Below are positions 45,926-55,588 of a DNA stretch of 64,000 nucleotides, one piece after another. The notes under the pieces are model-generated. The model saw nothing but the letters and a program-made list of their open reading frames with translations, was not told the DNA's origin and ran no database searches. Every line of letters begins with the position of its first letter. Position 1 is the stretch's first letter. The DNA is from Stappia sp. BW2 (lineage in GTDB: Bacteria > Pseudomonadota > Alphaproteobacteria > Rhizobiales > Stappiaceae): positions 124,001 to 188,000 of the forward strand of contig NZ_VIRG01000066.1 in assembly GCF_008107695.1 (NCBI RefSeq), in the 5' to 3' direction. The translations under genes and the position numbers were made by a program.

Positions 45926-47698
45926 ATGAACATTTTTCGACTGAAAACACGGCAGAATTACGAATACAATAATTCAAACAAAGAGATACCTACCCTTGAG
46001 GAAACTGCTAATGTTTCCGAAATCCGAACGGATGTACCGCCGGAGGCCAACCAGACGAGCTTCGTTCTCGATAGTCTGGAAGACGATCTGCAAGTCGCGG
46101 CCAAGACAATCAACGCTGCGGCGGAAAAGGTTCAGGACCGGCTGATCGGTCAGATGGACAAACTGGAAACCATCCGCAGCGACAGCCAGTCTCTCGTGGA
46201 CCAGTCGGCCGTCGCCAATGAAAACGCTTCCGGTCTGGCGGCTTCCATTCAGGACCTGACCAACACCAGCAGCGAAATTGGAGTGCAGGTCAGCGTTTCC
46301 AACCAGTTGGCCCAGGAGGCGCGTGACGTTGCTGACGAGGTCAATCAGGGTGTCCTGGAGCTCAAAAACGCTATCGACGCCATAGCCAATGTCGTCAGTT
46401 TGATTTCGGATATCGCCAAACAAACCAATCTGCTGGCCCTCAACGCCACCATCGAAGCAGCCCGTGCGGGAGAGGCCGGACGTGGATTTTCCGTTGTTGC
46501 CAGCGAGGTGAAAGCGCTTTCGGTGGAGACCCAATCGGCGACAGAGCAGATCGTCGCAAATATCGACCGCCTCAACCAGTCTGCGGAACACAGCCTCGGA
46601 TCGGTCAACCAGATCATCGAGGTTATCGGAAAAATCCGTCCAAGCTTCGCCGCTGTCGAGAACGCCGTTCAAACCCAGGTGGAAACCACAGGTAGAATTG
46701 GGGATCAGGCACAGCAGACGGCAGACTTCGTTCAGGAGGTGCTACGCACCGCGCGCACGATTACTGATTCTGCAGCCGAGGCAGAAGAAGGCGGCATGCT
46801 TGCGCGCGAAACCGGAGCGGAAATGAGCACGGCCTCCAAGGCGCTGCAATCCCGCTTCACGATGATGATCCGGCAGACCGAAATCGGCGACCGCCGTCAG
46901 CATGACCGACTTCCGATCAAACTGTCCGGAACGGTGACTGCGGGTGGCAGGTCTGCACAAATCGAAACGCACGACATTTCGGAAGGCGGAACACTGTTCA
47001 GGCCGGAAGGCGACGCCGACCTGAAGCCCGGTATGAATGCCCGTCTCGATCTTGCCGGCATCGGTCAGGTGGACGTGCGCATCGTTGCGGTTTCCGAACA
47101 CGGCTGCCACGGTTGCTTTGTCAACAAGGACGCAGAGTTTCAGGCCGCGCTGGAGCGCAAGATTGCCGACATTCATGCGAGCCACGCCGTTGAAGTGGAA
47201 CGCGTCCAGACGGGGGCCTCACGAATTGCCGCTGCAATGGAAGAGCTTATCAGCCAACGTCAGCTCAGCATGGACGACCTCTTCGACACTGATTACCAGC
47301 ACATTGCCGGAACCAATCCGCAACAGGTCTCCACGCGCGCGCTCCCGCATCTTGAAAAAATCCTTCCCGCGATCCAGGAAGAGATTCATGGTCAAGGCCA
47401 GGGCATGGCATTTTGCGCTTCGGTCGATCGCAACGGCTATCTGCCCGTGCACAATCTGCTCTACTCCAAACCGCAGAAGCCGGACGATGTGGCCTGGAAC
47501 ACCGCCAACTGCCGCAACAAACGGATCTTCGACGATCGCGCCGGCCTTAGCGCCGCACGCAACACACGCCCCTTCCTGATCCAGTCCTACGCACGGGACA
47601 TGGGCGGCGGCAACATCGTCTGGATGAAGGAGATCGACGCACCGATCATCGTTCAAGGCCGTCACTGGGGTGGTTTCCGCACCGCCTACAAACTTTAG
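45926..47698 (+). CDS. Soluble methyl-accepting chemotaxis protein with PilZ domain
   Basis: A 590-residue cytoplasmic chemoreceptor without membrane helices. Residues 60-320 form a signalling coiled coil with the hairpin tip KQTNLLALNATIEAARAGEA, which contacts CheA/CheW. Residues 322-420 form a PilZ domain with RRQHDR and DISEGG, the c-di-GMP binding motifs. A C-terminal sensor-like domain (430-590) contains GTNPQQVSTRALPHLEKILP and NCRNKRIFDDRAGL, a type seen in other MCPs. The start is uncertain (45896 or 45926). Three GGDEF genes lie within 30 kb, two of them 3-6 kb upstream. Confidence 0.92.
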   Translation: MNIFRLKTRQNYEYNNSNKEIPTLEETANVSEIRTDVPPEANQTSFVLDSLEDDLQVAAKTINAAAEKVQDRLIGQMDKLETIRSDSQSLVDQSAVANENASGLAASIQDLTNTSSEIGVQVSVSNQLAQEARDVADEVNQGVLELKNAIDAIANVVSLISDIAKQTNLLALNATIEAARAGEAGRGFSVVASEVKALSVETQSATEQIVANIDRLNQSAEHSLGSVNQIIEVIGKIRPSFAAVENAVQTQVETTGRIGDQAQQTADFVQEVLRTARTITDSAAEAEEGGMLARETGAEMSTASKALQSRFTMMIRQTEIGDRRQHDRLPIKLSGTVTAGGRSAQIETHDISEGGTLFRPEGDADLKPGMNARLDLAGIGQVDVRIVAVSEHGCHGCFVNKDAEFQAALERKIADIHASHAVEVERVQTGASRIAAAMEELISQRQLSMDDLFDTDYQHIAGTNPQQVSTRALPHLEKILPAIQEEIHGQGQGMAFCASVDRNGYLPVHNLLYSKPQKPDDVAWNTANCRNKRIFDDRAGLSAARNTRPFLIQSYARDMGGGNIVWMKEIDAPIIVQGRHWGGFRTAYKL

Positions 47699-47879
47699 AA
47701 CAAGAAGGCATTGCCGATGCCTTGCGGCGCTACGGCGATGCAGCTAGGCATTGAGGGTGGCCTGCGTTGGTTCGGATGCAGGCCGATCTCATATTCCGGA
47801 ACCGGCTTTCCCGCCCGCCGTCATGCTGGCTAGCATGAATGCATCTGCGCCGTTCCGCTTCTGTTTTTGGAAGGGTCAA

Positions 47880-48542
47880 ATGTCCGTTCTGGTTTTCGAT
47901 CTGGATGGCACGCTGGTGTCGTCCATGGAAGATCTCGTCGCCACCTTGAACGTTGTCATGACGTCCGCAGGGCATTCCACCATTCCGCAAGAAAACGTGG
48001 CCAACATGGTTGGCCTGGGCGCGAAAGTGCTGATCCAGCGCGGCCTCGAGTTCAACGGCATCTCCTGGACGGATGAAACCATCGCTCCGCTCTATGTCCA
48101 TTTTCTGAAGCATTATGCCGACAACATCGCGGTTCATACGCGACCGTTCGATGGTGTCGTGGCCGCGCTCGAAGCTTTTCGAAAAGACGGATGGAAGCTG
48201 GCGGTCTGCACCAACAAGGCAGAACGCCTTACGCATCCGCTCCTGGCAACACTAGATCTTGCAAGGCATTTCGACGCTGTGGTCGGGGGTGACACGTTCC
48301 AGGTCGCCAAGCCGCATGCAGAGCCGGTGCATGGCGCCATTCACCGGGCAGGTGGAGAGATAGGCGGCTCCATCATGATTGGAGACAGCGGTACCGATAT
48401 CGACGCCGCACGCAATGCCGGCATTCCGGTGATCGCGGTCGATTTCGGCTATACGACTGTGCCGGTCCGGGATCTTTCTCCGGACCGGGTGATTTCGCAT
48501 TTCGACGAGTTGGCGGATGCGGTCGCGTCGCTAAAGTCCTGA
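47880..48542 (+). CDS. gph: Phosphoglycolate phosphatase, HAD family
   Basis: A 220-residue HAD hydrolase that removes phosphate from 2-phosphoglycolate. Motif I is FDLDGTLVSS, motif II the Thr in CTNKAERL, motif III a Lys in VAKPHAEPV and motif IV GDSGTDIDAA. AAGGG lies four bases before the ATG at 47880, favouring this over an in-frame ATG at 47751. In rhizobia gph commonly precedes rpiA, DUF2059 and gor; here the chemoreceptor gene stands between, and gph is on the other strand. Confidence 0.92.
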   Translation: MSVLVFDLDGTLVSSMEDLVATLNVVMTSAGHSTIPQENVANMVGLGAKVLIQRGLEFNGISWTDETIAPLYVHFLKHYADNIAVHTRPFDGVVAALEAFRKDGWKLAVCTNKAERLTHPLLATLDLARHFDAVVGGDTFQVAKPHAEPVHGAIHRAGGEIGGSIMIGDSGTDIDAARNAGIPVIAVDFGYTTVPVRDLSPDRVISHFDELADAVASLKS

Positions 48543-48576
48543 TACGCCCCTCCCCTGAGGCAGATGTCTCGAAGGT

Positions 48577-50532
48577 TCAAAACGTCCTGATGGCGTTGCC
48601 CAGGGTTTCGCGGATTTCTTCCCGGCGCACGGAGAGGTCCGCAATTTGCGTATCGACCTCCTCGATCCGGGTTTCGCTTTCCTCCAGTTTGCGCGCGGCG
48701 CGCTTGTAGAGATCCGCACCTGGCTGAAGCGCCGCCAGATTGGCTCTGTGCCGTTCCTGGTCTCGGGTCTCCTCGTCCTTTTCCAGACGCAACCGCTGGA
48801 TCTGACGTTCGATCTGGGCAATCTCGTTCTGAAGGTCCGACAGTTCCTTCAATTTTTCAGCGGTCTCGGTGTCCGGCGACCGCTTGGAAAGGTAAAGCAA
48901 CTGGCGCGCATCCGTGGACATCAGCGAATAGGTCTCAGACAAGGTCCGCTCCTGCAGCGCCGAAACCGTCTCGGTCTTTCCGGCGGGCACTTCGACCTTC
49001 AATCGATGATGCGTGGCTGTGCTGTCCAGTTCCTGATCGGAAGAAAACGTCCAGCCAGGCCGTTTGGTCTGTTCGATGACAATCGTCCGGTCACCGTCCG
49101 GTGCGCCCTTGATGGCATATTGCGTTGACGATTGCTCACGCACCGTGGCGTTCAATACGCCATCGGTGACCTTGATCGAAACGATCTGGCTGTCGGCGGA
49201 CGTCGACTGTGCGATCCTGACCTTCTTGTCGGTCGCAAAGCTTGCCATGCGGCTTTCGCCCGATGGCATGCCGCTGATCTGCGCATCGCCGACATACCCC
49301 TCCTTTTCGTCATAGACCGTCAGAATGCCTTGAGGCAGGCTGGTTTTCGTCTCGTTCTTGATCAGGATCGCCGCAATCGGATGCTGCAGACCGCTTTCCG
49401 ACTGGAACACAGACACCGTTTCAGCGGACACAACCTGATCGACAATCGGCGCCGACAGGGTTTCACCGCTTTCAAGGTCGACGGGCCAGGGAAGCGTGAA
49501 GGATGCCGTCACAGCACCCTCGCTCACTTCGCCGACATTGGCGGCCGCCATGTCGACGGCCATTACCGGAGCCGCAGCCGAGGCGAAGACACTGGACCTT
49601 GGAGCGCCAGGCCTACGGGCCGCGCTCTCGGCCATATCGAATTGCGGCTGTGCACCCATGTCGACAGGCGGAACATAACCGCTGGAAACATCCACCGGCA
49701 CTTCCTGTCGCTGTCTCCAGTAAAGGTCATGGAGCCGCTGTTTCAGCGTCACCGGAGCGCCGGAGGACAAGGTGATCCTGACATCGTCCCAGTCTTCGCC
49801 GCTGGCGTTTTCAAGCACCGCCCAGGCCTGTAGTCGGGCCTTGCCACCTGCCATGGTCACCACCCGGTAAGCCGTCTTCCAGATGGGGGCTGGTACCACA
49901 TACGAAACGGCGACTTCGCGCTCCCCCTCGCCCGCCACTTTCAGCGCAACTGTGCGCGCACCGTCGGACTTTCCGTTGCCCACCGCCGACAAGGCCTTTG
50001 CGACCTTCTGCTGAATGTCTTCATCAAGAAACGTGACTTCGGTGTCCGCGGACAAGCCGACACCGGTGATGTGACCATCGCTGAGAACCGAAACGACGTG
50101 AGACTGCCCCTTGTCGCCATCGTCCTGTACCGACACGCCTAGAACTAGCCCTTCGACCGTGGAGCCTGCCTTTTCCAGACGCACCCGCGCACCTTGCAGT
50201 TTTGCCAGAAGGCGCGCAGGCGATTGCAGATCTTCCACGGTGAACGGCAGGTTCTTGAAGGTTTCCGCCAGCGGATTCGGGCCTGGCAGCGTGATGCCCT
50301 CGACAACGCCCACCTTGTCGAACACGACAATGCTCTTCAGCACATCATTCACCTGATCAAGCGGGACGGTCATGTTGATGAGGCCACTGCTGTCAATGTC
50401 CGCCTTGCGCACCACTTCGGCGAGCCCACCAGAGGAAAGCGTAATGCTGGTTATGGGGCCGTTGTCTGCAGCAAAGGCCTGTGCGGGTAGAAACAGGCAC
50501 ACAACCGCGAGGGAAGAAACGCGCGTAATCAT
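48577..50532 (-). CDS. DUF4139 exported protein
   Basis: A 651-residue secreted protein. A signal peptide (ending AQAFAAD) is followed by a beta-rich N-terminal part, a DUF4139 domain (about 215-480, with VVPAPIWKTAYRV) and a C-terminal coiled coil (540-651, rich in Glu, Arg and Leu). Family members are often called mucoidy-inhibitor-like, but no function is proven. It is convergent with gph. Confidence 0.86.
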   Translation of the reverse strand: MITRVSSLAVVCLFLPAQAFAADNGPITSITLSSGGLAEVVRKADIDSSGLINMTVPLDQVNDVLKSIVVFDKVGVVEGITLPGPNPLAETFKNLPFTVEDLQSPARLLAKLQGARVRLEKAGSTVEGLVLGVSVQDDGDKGQSHVVSVLSDGHITGVGLSADTEVTFLDEDIQQKVAKALSAVGNGKSDGARTVALKVAGEGEREVAVSYVVPAPIWKTAYRVVTMAGGKARLQAWAVLENASGEDWDDVRITLSSGAPVTLKQRLHDLYWRQRQEVPVDVSSGYVPPVDMGAQPQFDMAESAARRPGAPRSSVFASAAAPVMAVDMAAANVGEVSEGAVTASFTLPWPVDLESGETLSAPIVDQVVSAETVSVFQSESGLQHPIAAILIKNETKTSLPQGILTVYDEKEGYVGDAQISGMPSGESRMASFATDKKVRIAQSTSADSQIVSIKVTDGVLNATVREQSSTQYAIKGAPDGDRTIVIEQTKRPGWTFSSDQELDSTATHHRLKVEVPAGKTETVSALQERTLSETYSLMSTDARQLLYLSKRSPDTETAEKLKELSDLQNEIAQIERQIQRLRLEKDEETRDQERHRANLAALQPGADLYKRAARKLEESETRIEEVDTQIADLSVRREEIRETLGNAIRTF

Positions 50533-50936
50533 TTAAAAACACTCCCAAAAACAGTCAGTAAAATGATCGTCCGCTTTAAATACGGCCTTTTCGGGAAGTT
50601 TGAGCTCTGCCCCTCACATTATCTGTCAGGCCAGTCACCAGCCCGTTTCAACCGGCGCCTTGCTACGTCTCCCACAGGTTTCTGGAGCGTCAATATCCGG
50701 CACGAGGCTCCCCCTCTTGACGCCGCGCCAGCAATCCAAATCGGCATGCACTCATGCCCGGCGTCGCAGCCTCAAACCACCGAGAACAGCATCCAGCCGC
50801 GCAAGCGGAGCCAGCAATCATTTGACAACCGTCCTCAAAGACCGGAAAGCGCCGCGATCAGAATTCGGTTCGGCAAAAAGGGTGTTGCGCAAGCTGTCGA
50901 TTTGCCCTAGACACGCGCCACCAGCCACCAAGGCAT
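50533..50936. other. Intergenic region before tRNA-Val
   Basis: About 400 bases between the DUF4139 gene start and the tRNA. Short plus-strand frames cover it, but none has a ribosome site or resembles a known family. It presumably carries the DUF4139 promoter and the tRNA promoter. Confidence 0.4.
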
Positions 50937-51011
50937 GGGCGATTAGCTCAGCGGGAGAGCACTCCCTTCACACGGGAGGGGTCACTGGTTCAATCCCAGT
51001 ATCGCCCACCA
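50937..51011 (+). tRNA. tRNA-Val (anticodon CAC)
   Basis: All four arms fold. The acceptor stem is GGGCGAT/ATCGCCC, the D stem GCTC/GAGC, the anticodon stem CTCCC/GGGAG with loop TTCACAC, and the T arm ACTGG-TTCAATC-CCAGT, ending in ACCA. The anticodon at 50969-50971 is CAC, reading GUG. CCA is encoded. No integrase or second tRNA is next to it. Confidence 0.97.
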
Positions 51012-51598
51012 TTTCTTACTTAATCAAAGTTCCAGTCCAGGCAGCGGGATGGATGCACGAGCATTTTTTGCTTGCCCGATGAAGCGCTGCCAAAAAGTCC
51101 TTGATCCGGTCGGCTGTGTTCCCGCCGCAATCGGCAACTTCGATCGACTTGGCATTCTGTTTTGATCAAGCTGAAGCGGGATACCCGCTGCTAACTTCGA
51201 GAAGCGGTCTATGCCTGCCCGAGTTGATCCAGCGCCTCTGCCAGCTTGCCGGTATCCTCGAACTTCTGGAGTATCCATTGCATCGCGCTGAAGAACCGCC
51301 TTGACCAAAAATAGTAATCAGTTGGCTGGACAGTCCTGTTCCAGCCTCACCCACGAAAGTCCTCTACCAACTTTCAAGTCCAGCAGTAACATTTTTAAAA
51401 CTTTGGAGTGACCTCGTTCACAACGATTGCAAGTCTTGCCAGAAAGCTGGGCAAATTCGGTTGAAGATCAGCGCCGTAAAAGGTGAGCGTGTATACTGCC
51501 AATGTCCGTTCCGTTGAGCAGATACTGAAGATCGGATGCACCGGATAAGGTCCGGTGTTGCGCTGACCGACAACAAAGCCCCCGCTTCGGCAAAGGGC
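51012..51598. other. Intergenic region after tRNA-Val with possible gene remnants
   Basis: Nearly 590 bases without a credible intact gene. On the minus strand two short open segments in different frames look coding, one ending at 51209 (KFEDTGKLAEALDQLGQA) and one near 51030-51160 (EVADCGGNTADRIKDFLAAL). Neither has a start codon, so decayed gene remnants are possible. The evidence is weak. Confidence 0.35.
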
Positions 51599-52033
51599 AT
51601 GGATGACATGTTACGCTCCGCCACCAACATAGCTTTGGCATTCTTGGTACTTATTGCGGCCTTTGCGTGCGCACCGGCTGCATACGCACAGACGACGCAA
51701 GACCCGCAGCTTCCAGCAGCGCCCCTTCTGAACGAGGAGGAGCAGCAACTCAACCAATCTCTGCTGCGGCAGCAGATGTTGATCCTGGAACTCGAGCGGC
51801 AACGACTGGCACAGGAAAGGCGGAAGCTGGAGGAAGCGCAGCGTGTTCAGCAACTGCGTGAGGAAAGAGTTCGCCTGCTGCAAATCGAAAGACAACGCCG
51901 CCTCGGCCTGCCGCAAAACCGGTCTTACTATCGGCGCCAGCAATTTCAGCGCGAAGACTACCGGCCTCAGCGGGGACAGCCGCAACAATATCGACACCAG
52001 CAATATCAATCGCAGCAGTTCCGCCGGCAGTAG
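51599..52033 (+). CDS. Exported coiled-coil protein rich in Gln and Arg
   Basis: A 144-residue protein with a signal peptide (cleaved near AAYAQTTQ), a charged coiled coil (about 40-105, LLRQQMLILELERQRLAQER) and a tail of Gln, Arg and Tyr repeats (YRPQRGQPQQYRHQQYQ). No family recognised. The tail is low complexity and may bind polyanions or the envelope, which is inference. Start ATG may be 51599 or 51608; AAAGGG lies just upstream. Confidence 0.7.
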   Translation: MDDMLRSATNIALAFLVLIAAFACAPAAYAQTTQDPQLPAAPLLNEEEQQLNQSLLRQQMLILELERQRLAQERRKLEEAQRVQQLREERVRLLQIERQRRLGLPQNRSYYRRQQFQREDYRPQRGQPQQYRHQQYQSQQFRRQ

Positions 52034-52187
52034 ACGTACTCAGGCAGGTTTTGGCTCAGGCAAGTTTTGGGTCAGGCAAGTTTGGCCTCAATCCCCAAGG
52101 TAATACTGGCTGCCAGGCTAGCGTGCCTGCCTTTCCGCCCCCTTCCTGCTATTCTGGCTCAAGTGATTCCCAAAGAGCAGATAGAAT

Positions 52188-54044
52188 ATGGCCACGCAAA
52201 CCGCTCAAAATCCTTTACGTGAAAAGCTCGTCAAAGGACTGGCCTATCATCAGTCCGGAGAGATCGAAAAGGCGCAGCGGTGCTATAAGCTGGTTCTGAA
52301 AAAGGCACCGACCAATCCTGATGCACTCAATCTGCTTGGCGTGACCTACCGGCAACTGGGATCGCCCAAAAAGGCTGTCGAATGTATCCAGAAGGCAATT
52401 GCCCAGAACCCGAAGCAGGCTTCGTTCTATGCCAACCTCGCCCGGGCGATGATGGACGTCGGAACGGATCCGGAAAGCATGCTCGCCGTTTCGGAAAAGG
52501 CCCTGTCGCTCAATCCAGCAGAGCGCGAGGCGCTCAACATCAAGGCAATCGCGCTGACCGGTCTGAAGCAGTTTGAAGAGGCCGAAGCGATCTTCAAAAG
52601 CCTGATTGTGGCCAACCCGAACTACGGTGAAATCTTCACAAACTATGGCCTGCTACTGCGCAAGAGCAACCGGTACGAAGATGCACTCAAATTCTTCCAG
52701 CGAGCAGAATTACTGGCGCCTGACAATGTCGAGAACTGCATCGAACAGGCGCGGTGCCGGCTGGAATTGAAACAGTTTGACGTTTCGCTCGAGGCGCTCG
52801 ACAAGGCTCTGGAACGCTTCAAGGATAATCCACTTCTGATCCATGAGAAGGCCCGCGTTCTGTTCTCGCTTTCAAGAACGCACGAAGGATTGAAGTATGC
52901 CGAAGAAGCGGTGAAAGGCACACCGGGCAACTACCATTGCAAGGTCACGCTCGGGGTTCACTATCTCATGCTCGGCCGCAGCCAGAACAGCATCGACATC
53001 CTGAAAAAGGCCAAGGAGGAAGCGCCCGGCGGTGCGATTTCCGGTCTCGACTGGAACCTATCGCTTGCCTATCTGGCCAAGGGGGATCTGGAAACAGGCT
53101 GGGACATTCACGCCGCGCGCTTTGAAGACAAGAAAGCCAAGTCCCAACGACGGAAGTTCCCCAAGCCCGAATGGCAGGGCGAGGACATCTCTGACAACAC
53201 CGTCCTTTTGTGGGGCGACCAGGGGCTGGGCGACGCACTCAAATGCGGCACGATGTTTCACGACATCCAGGCGCGGGCGAAAAAACTTATTCTTGAGGTC
53301 TCCGCAAAGTCCGTTCCCTTTTTCCAGAATTCGTTTCCAGACATCCATGTCAGGCCGGGTACGCCGAAGGAAGACCAGAGTCCAGAAGATGCTGACTACG
53401 ATCTCACAGCCAACATGGTCGACCTTGCGCGTTATTTCCGTCGGGACTTCGAAAGCTTCGAAAAAGCCCCGTACCCGGTTTACAAATTCAACCAGGAAAG
53501 AGCCCGGCAATATCTCAGCCTGTTGCCGGGTGCCGACGAGAAACCGGTTATCGGCGTCTCCTGGCGCTCGCGCAATCTGGAGAAATACCGGGCACGCTAT
53601 TACCTGTCCGCACCGGATTTCGCGCCGATCCTTGATGCTGAAGACGCGATTTACATCAATCTTCAGTATTTGGCGCTGCAAAAGGAGGTTGATTTTCTGG
53701 TCACCCGTTCCGAGGGTCGGTTCACCTTTTTCCGGGACATCGATTTGTTCAACGACCTGCTTGCGGCAGCCGATTTGACTGCCATTTGTGATGTCGTTGT
53801 CTCTTCCAATACCAGCGTCGCGGACATGGCAGGTGTTCTGGGCGTTCCGTGTGTGCGGTTCGGTCCTGTCGAACCTGCCCTGCTGCTCGGCCAGGCCAAT
53901 CCGCCCTGGTATCCGAGCATGAAGTACCTTCACATCGACGAAACGAAGCCAACCGCTGACATGGTGCCGCAAATCATCGAAGCCATGCGCGAGGAACTGG
54001 CGGCCGGCTATCCAGACAGGCGCAAGGAACGCCTGGGGCTGTAA
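52188..54044 (+). CDS. TPR protein with glycosyltransferase-like C-terminal domain
   Basis: A 618-residue soluble protein. Residues 10-300 hold about eight tetratricopeptide repeats (GEIEKAQRCYKLVLKKAPTN). Residues 310-600 resemble TPR-coupled glycosyltransferases of the SPINDLY/OGT-like or heptosyltransferase fold: LWGDQGLGDALKCG, VIGVSWRSRN and VVSSNTSVADMAGVLGVPC fit a GT-B donor-binding site. It stands before a methyltransferase and a nonulosonic acid cluster, so glycosylation of a surface protein such as flagellin is likely but inferred. Confidence 0.82.
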   Translation: MATQTAQNPLREKLVKGLAYHQSGEIEKAQRCYKLVLKKAPTNPDALNLLGVTYRQLGSPKKAVECIQKAIAQNPKQASFYANLARAMMDVGTDPESMLAVSEKALSLNPAEREALNIKAIALTGLKQFEEAEAIFKSLIVANPNYGEIFTNYGLLLRKSNRYEDALKFFQRAELLAPDNVENCIEQARCRLELKQFDVSLEALDKALERFKDNPLLIHEKARVLFSLSRTHEGLKYAEEAVKGTPGNYHCKVTLGVHYLMLGRSQNSIDILKKAKEEAPGGAISGLDWNLSLAYLAKGDLETGWDIHAARFEDKKAKSQRRKFPKPEWQGEDISDNTVLLWGDQGLGDALKCGTMFHDIQARAKKLILEVSAKSVPFFQNSFPDIHVRPGTPKEDQSPEDADYDLTANMVDLARYFRRDFESFEKAPYPVYKFNQERARQYLSLLPGADEKPVIGVSWRSRNLEKYRARYYLSAPDFAPILDAEDAIYINLQYLALQKEVDFLVTRSEGRFTFFRDIDLFNDLLAAADLTAICDVVVSSNTSVADMAGVLGVPCVRFGPVEPALLLGQANPPWYPSMKYLHIDETKPTADMVPQIIEAMREELAAGYPDRRKERLGL

Positions 54045-54134
54045 CAGGTCCAGCACCCAAACGCCTGCCAGTTCTCCAAAAGCCGATCTACTCCGTGTCC
54101 AGGTGGTACCTTCGGACGTTTTTGACGTGGCCTG

Positions 54135-55037
54135 TTACCGGGCTTTCCTGGCGATTGCGACGAGCGTATCTGTCGCGTCGATCTTGCGAAGCGCAGCCTC
54201 GTAAGCCGACCGGAGTTCCGGCGTATCCAGAGCGGACAGGCTGGACTTTTGGCCACCGGGCTTGCCGTTGGCAAGCCAGCCGAGGTGGTTGGACAGCGGA
54301 TACCGTTGCACCCCTTCAATCAAGATATCCTCAAAACCGATTGCCGCAAGCAGACGCTTCAGGCTTTCGCGCGTGTGAAGAACAAGATGCTGGCTCCAGA
54401 GGGTGAAATTCAGGAAGGCTTCGTTCTGAAGATTGGACAACAGAAAATCGGAGGCATGGGGAACCTCAACAACAAGTGTTCCAGTGTCGGTCAGAAGCGC
54501 CCGTAGGTCCCGCAAGGTGGATAGCGGATCGGGAAGATGCTCCAGAACATGGAATGCAAAGACCGCATCCTGTGTGCCCGGTGCGATCTGGTTTGCATTG
54601 TCGACACAACGATAGCCATCTGCGACCAGGGCCTCGATATAGCCCCTGTGCAGTTCGATCCCGGTAACATCAGCGCCCCGATTCGCCGCCTCCCGCAGGA
54701 AAAGCCCCTTCCAGCAGCCGAACTCGGTGATGGTCTTGCCCGTATAAAACTGTTCGTAGGCGTCCAGACGCCGGAACTGGTCCTGCCGGTATTCATAGTC
54801 CCAGTCGATGCGCTTGTAGAAATCGTCCTTGCGGTGTTCAGCGCCTTCGTAGGTCTCGTCCCCGACATAGTAGTCATTGATGTAAACGACGCCGGAAACC
54901 GTGTCGCGATAGACGGTCAGCCCTTCCTTGTCGCGGGTCCGCGGCGCGAGAACACTTTGCGTTTCCAGGGAAGCAAGGCCGAGCCGATGCAACGTGTCGA
55001 ACACCGAGACGCTTGCCTGTCGGATTGCAAGATCCAT
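54135..55037 (-). CDS. Class I SAM-dependent methyltransferase
   Basis: A 300-residue enzyme. The central domain (about 95-230) has the SAM motif ITEFGCWKGLFLREAANRG, the acidic loop VTGIELH and motif IV AVFAFHVLEHLPDP. Flanking N- and C-terminal parts are not recognised. The start at 55037 is preferred; the frame runs on to 55124, but the added residues are AT-rich and unlike the rest. It probably methylates a sugar or lipid in the surface-glycan pathway. Confidence 0.85.
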   Translation of the reverse strand: MDLAIRQASVSVFDTLHRLGLASLETQSVLAPRTRDKEGLTVYRDTVSGVVYINDYYVGDETYEGAEHRKDDFYKRIDWDYEYRQDQFRRLDAYEQFYTGKTITEFGCWKGLFLREAANRGADVTGIELHRGYIEALVADGYRCVDNANQIAPGTQDAVFAFHVLEHLPDPLSTLRDLRALLTDTGTLVVEVPHASDFLLSNLQNEAFLNFTLWSQHLVLHTRESLKRLLAAIGFEDILIEGVQRYPLSNHLGWLANGKPGGQKSSLSALDTPELRSAYEAALRKIDATDTLVAIARKAR

Positions 55038-55588
55038 CCACAACCACCAAAATAACGTTAAGTCATGATTGATCTTACTATGGTTTCGACAGCCGATACA
55101 CCACACCAATAAATAGAAAACCAAATTGAAAATTGACCACTTAAAAATCTCGAAATTTTTTTCTACTTTAAATTGAACCCGAACTCATTCGGTCACCTCA
55201 ATCCTTCAAAAAATACCATTTTTTCTTTTTAGTAGAGAGAATTACCTATTCCGGGGTCACCGAGAGAGAGAGAATAGCGATCGATTATAATTTTTCACGA
55301 CATTATTATCGATGGTTAACCTCTCACCGGAAGTGGCTTTCAATTGTGAATAATCCGTCTTTTGCCAGGGCAACCGATAGAGAAATCACCTTTTCACCAA
55401 CAGGCCGCACGCAGAGCGCGCACTCTTTCCGCCTGCGGTTCTGCAAGGACTCAAAATGCCATTGTTCGAAAGATCTGCGACCGATAACAGATGATCAAGT
55501 TTTCAGAAGGCCGAAAGATACACCGCCTGTAACCTCATCTCGTCCTGTCTCCTCCATTGCGATCAGTCAAAACGAAAAACTGATCAGA
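55038..55588. other. AT-rich intergenic region in the glycan cluster
   Basis: About 550 bases without a gene, rich in A and T up to about 55320 and contrasting with the flanking coding DNA. It contains AATTGAAAATTGA-type short repeats and a GAGAGAGAGA run near 55262. It lies downstream of neuA and upstream of the methyltransferase gene on the same strand. Promoters are likely but none is clear. Confidence 0.5.

Noticed and set aside
47705..47723. AAGGCAT-TGCCG-ATGCCTT hairpin after the chemoreceptor gene
   Set aside because: No U tract follows, so termination cannot be claimed.
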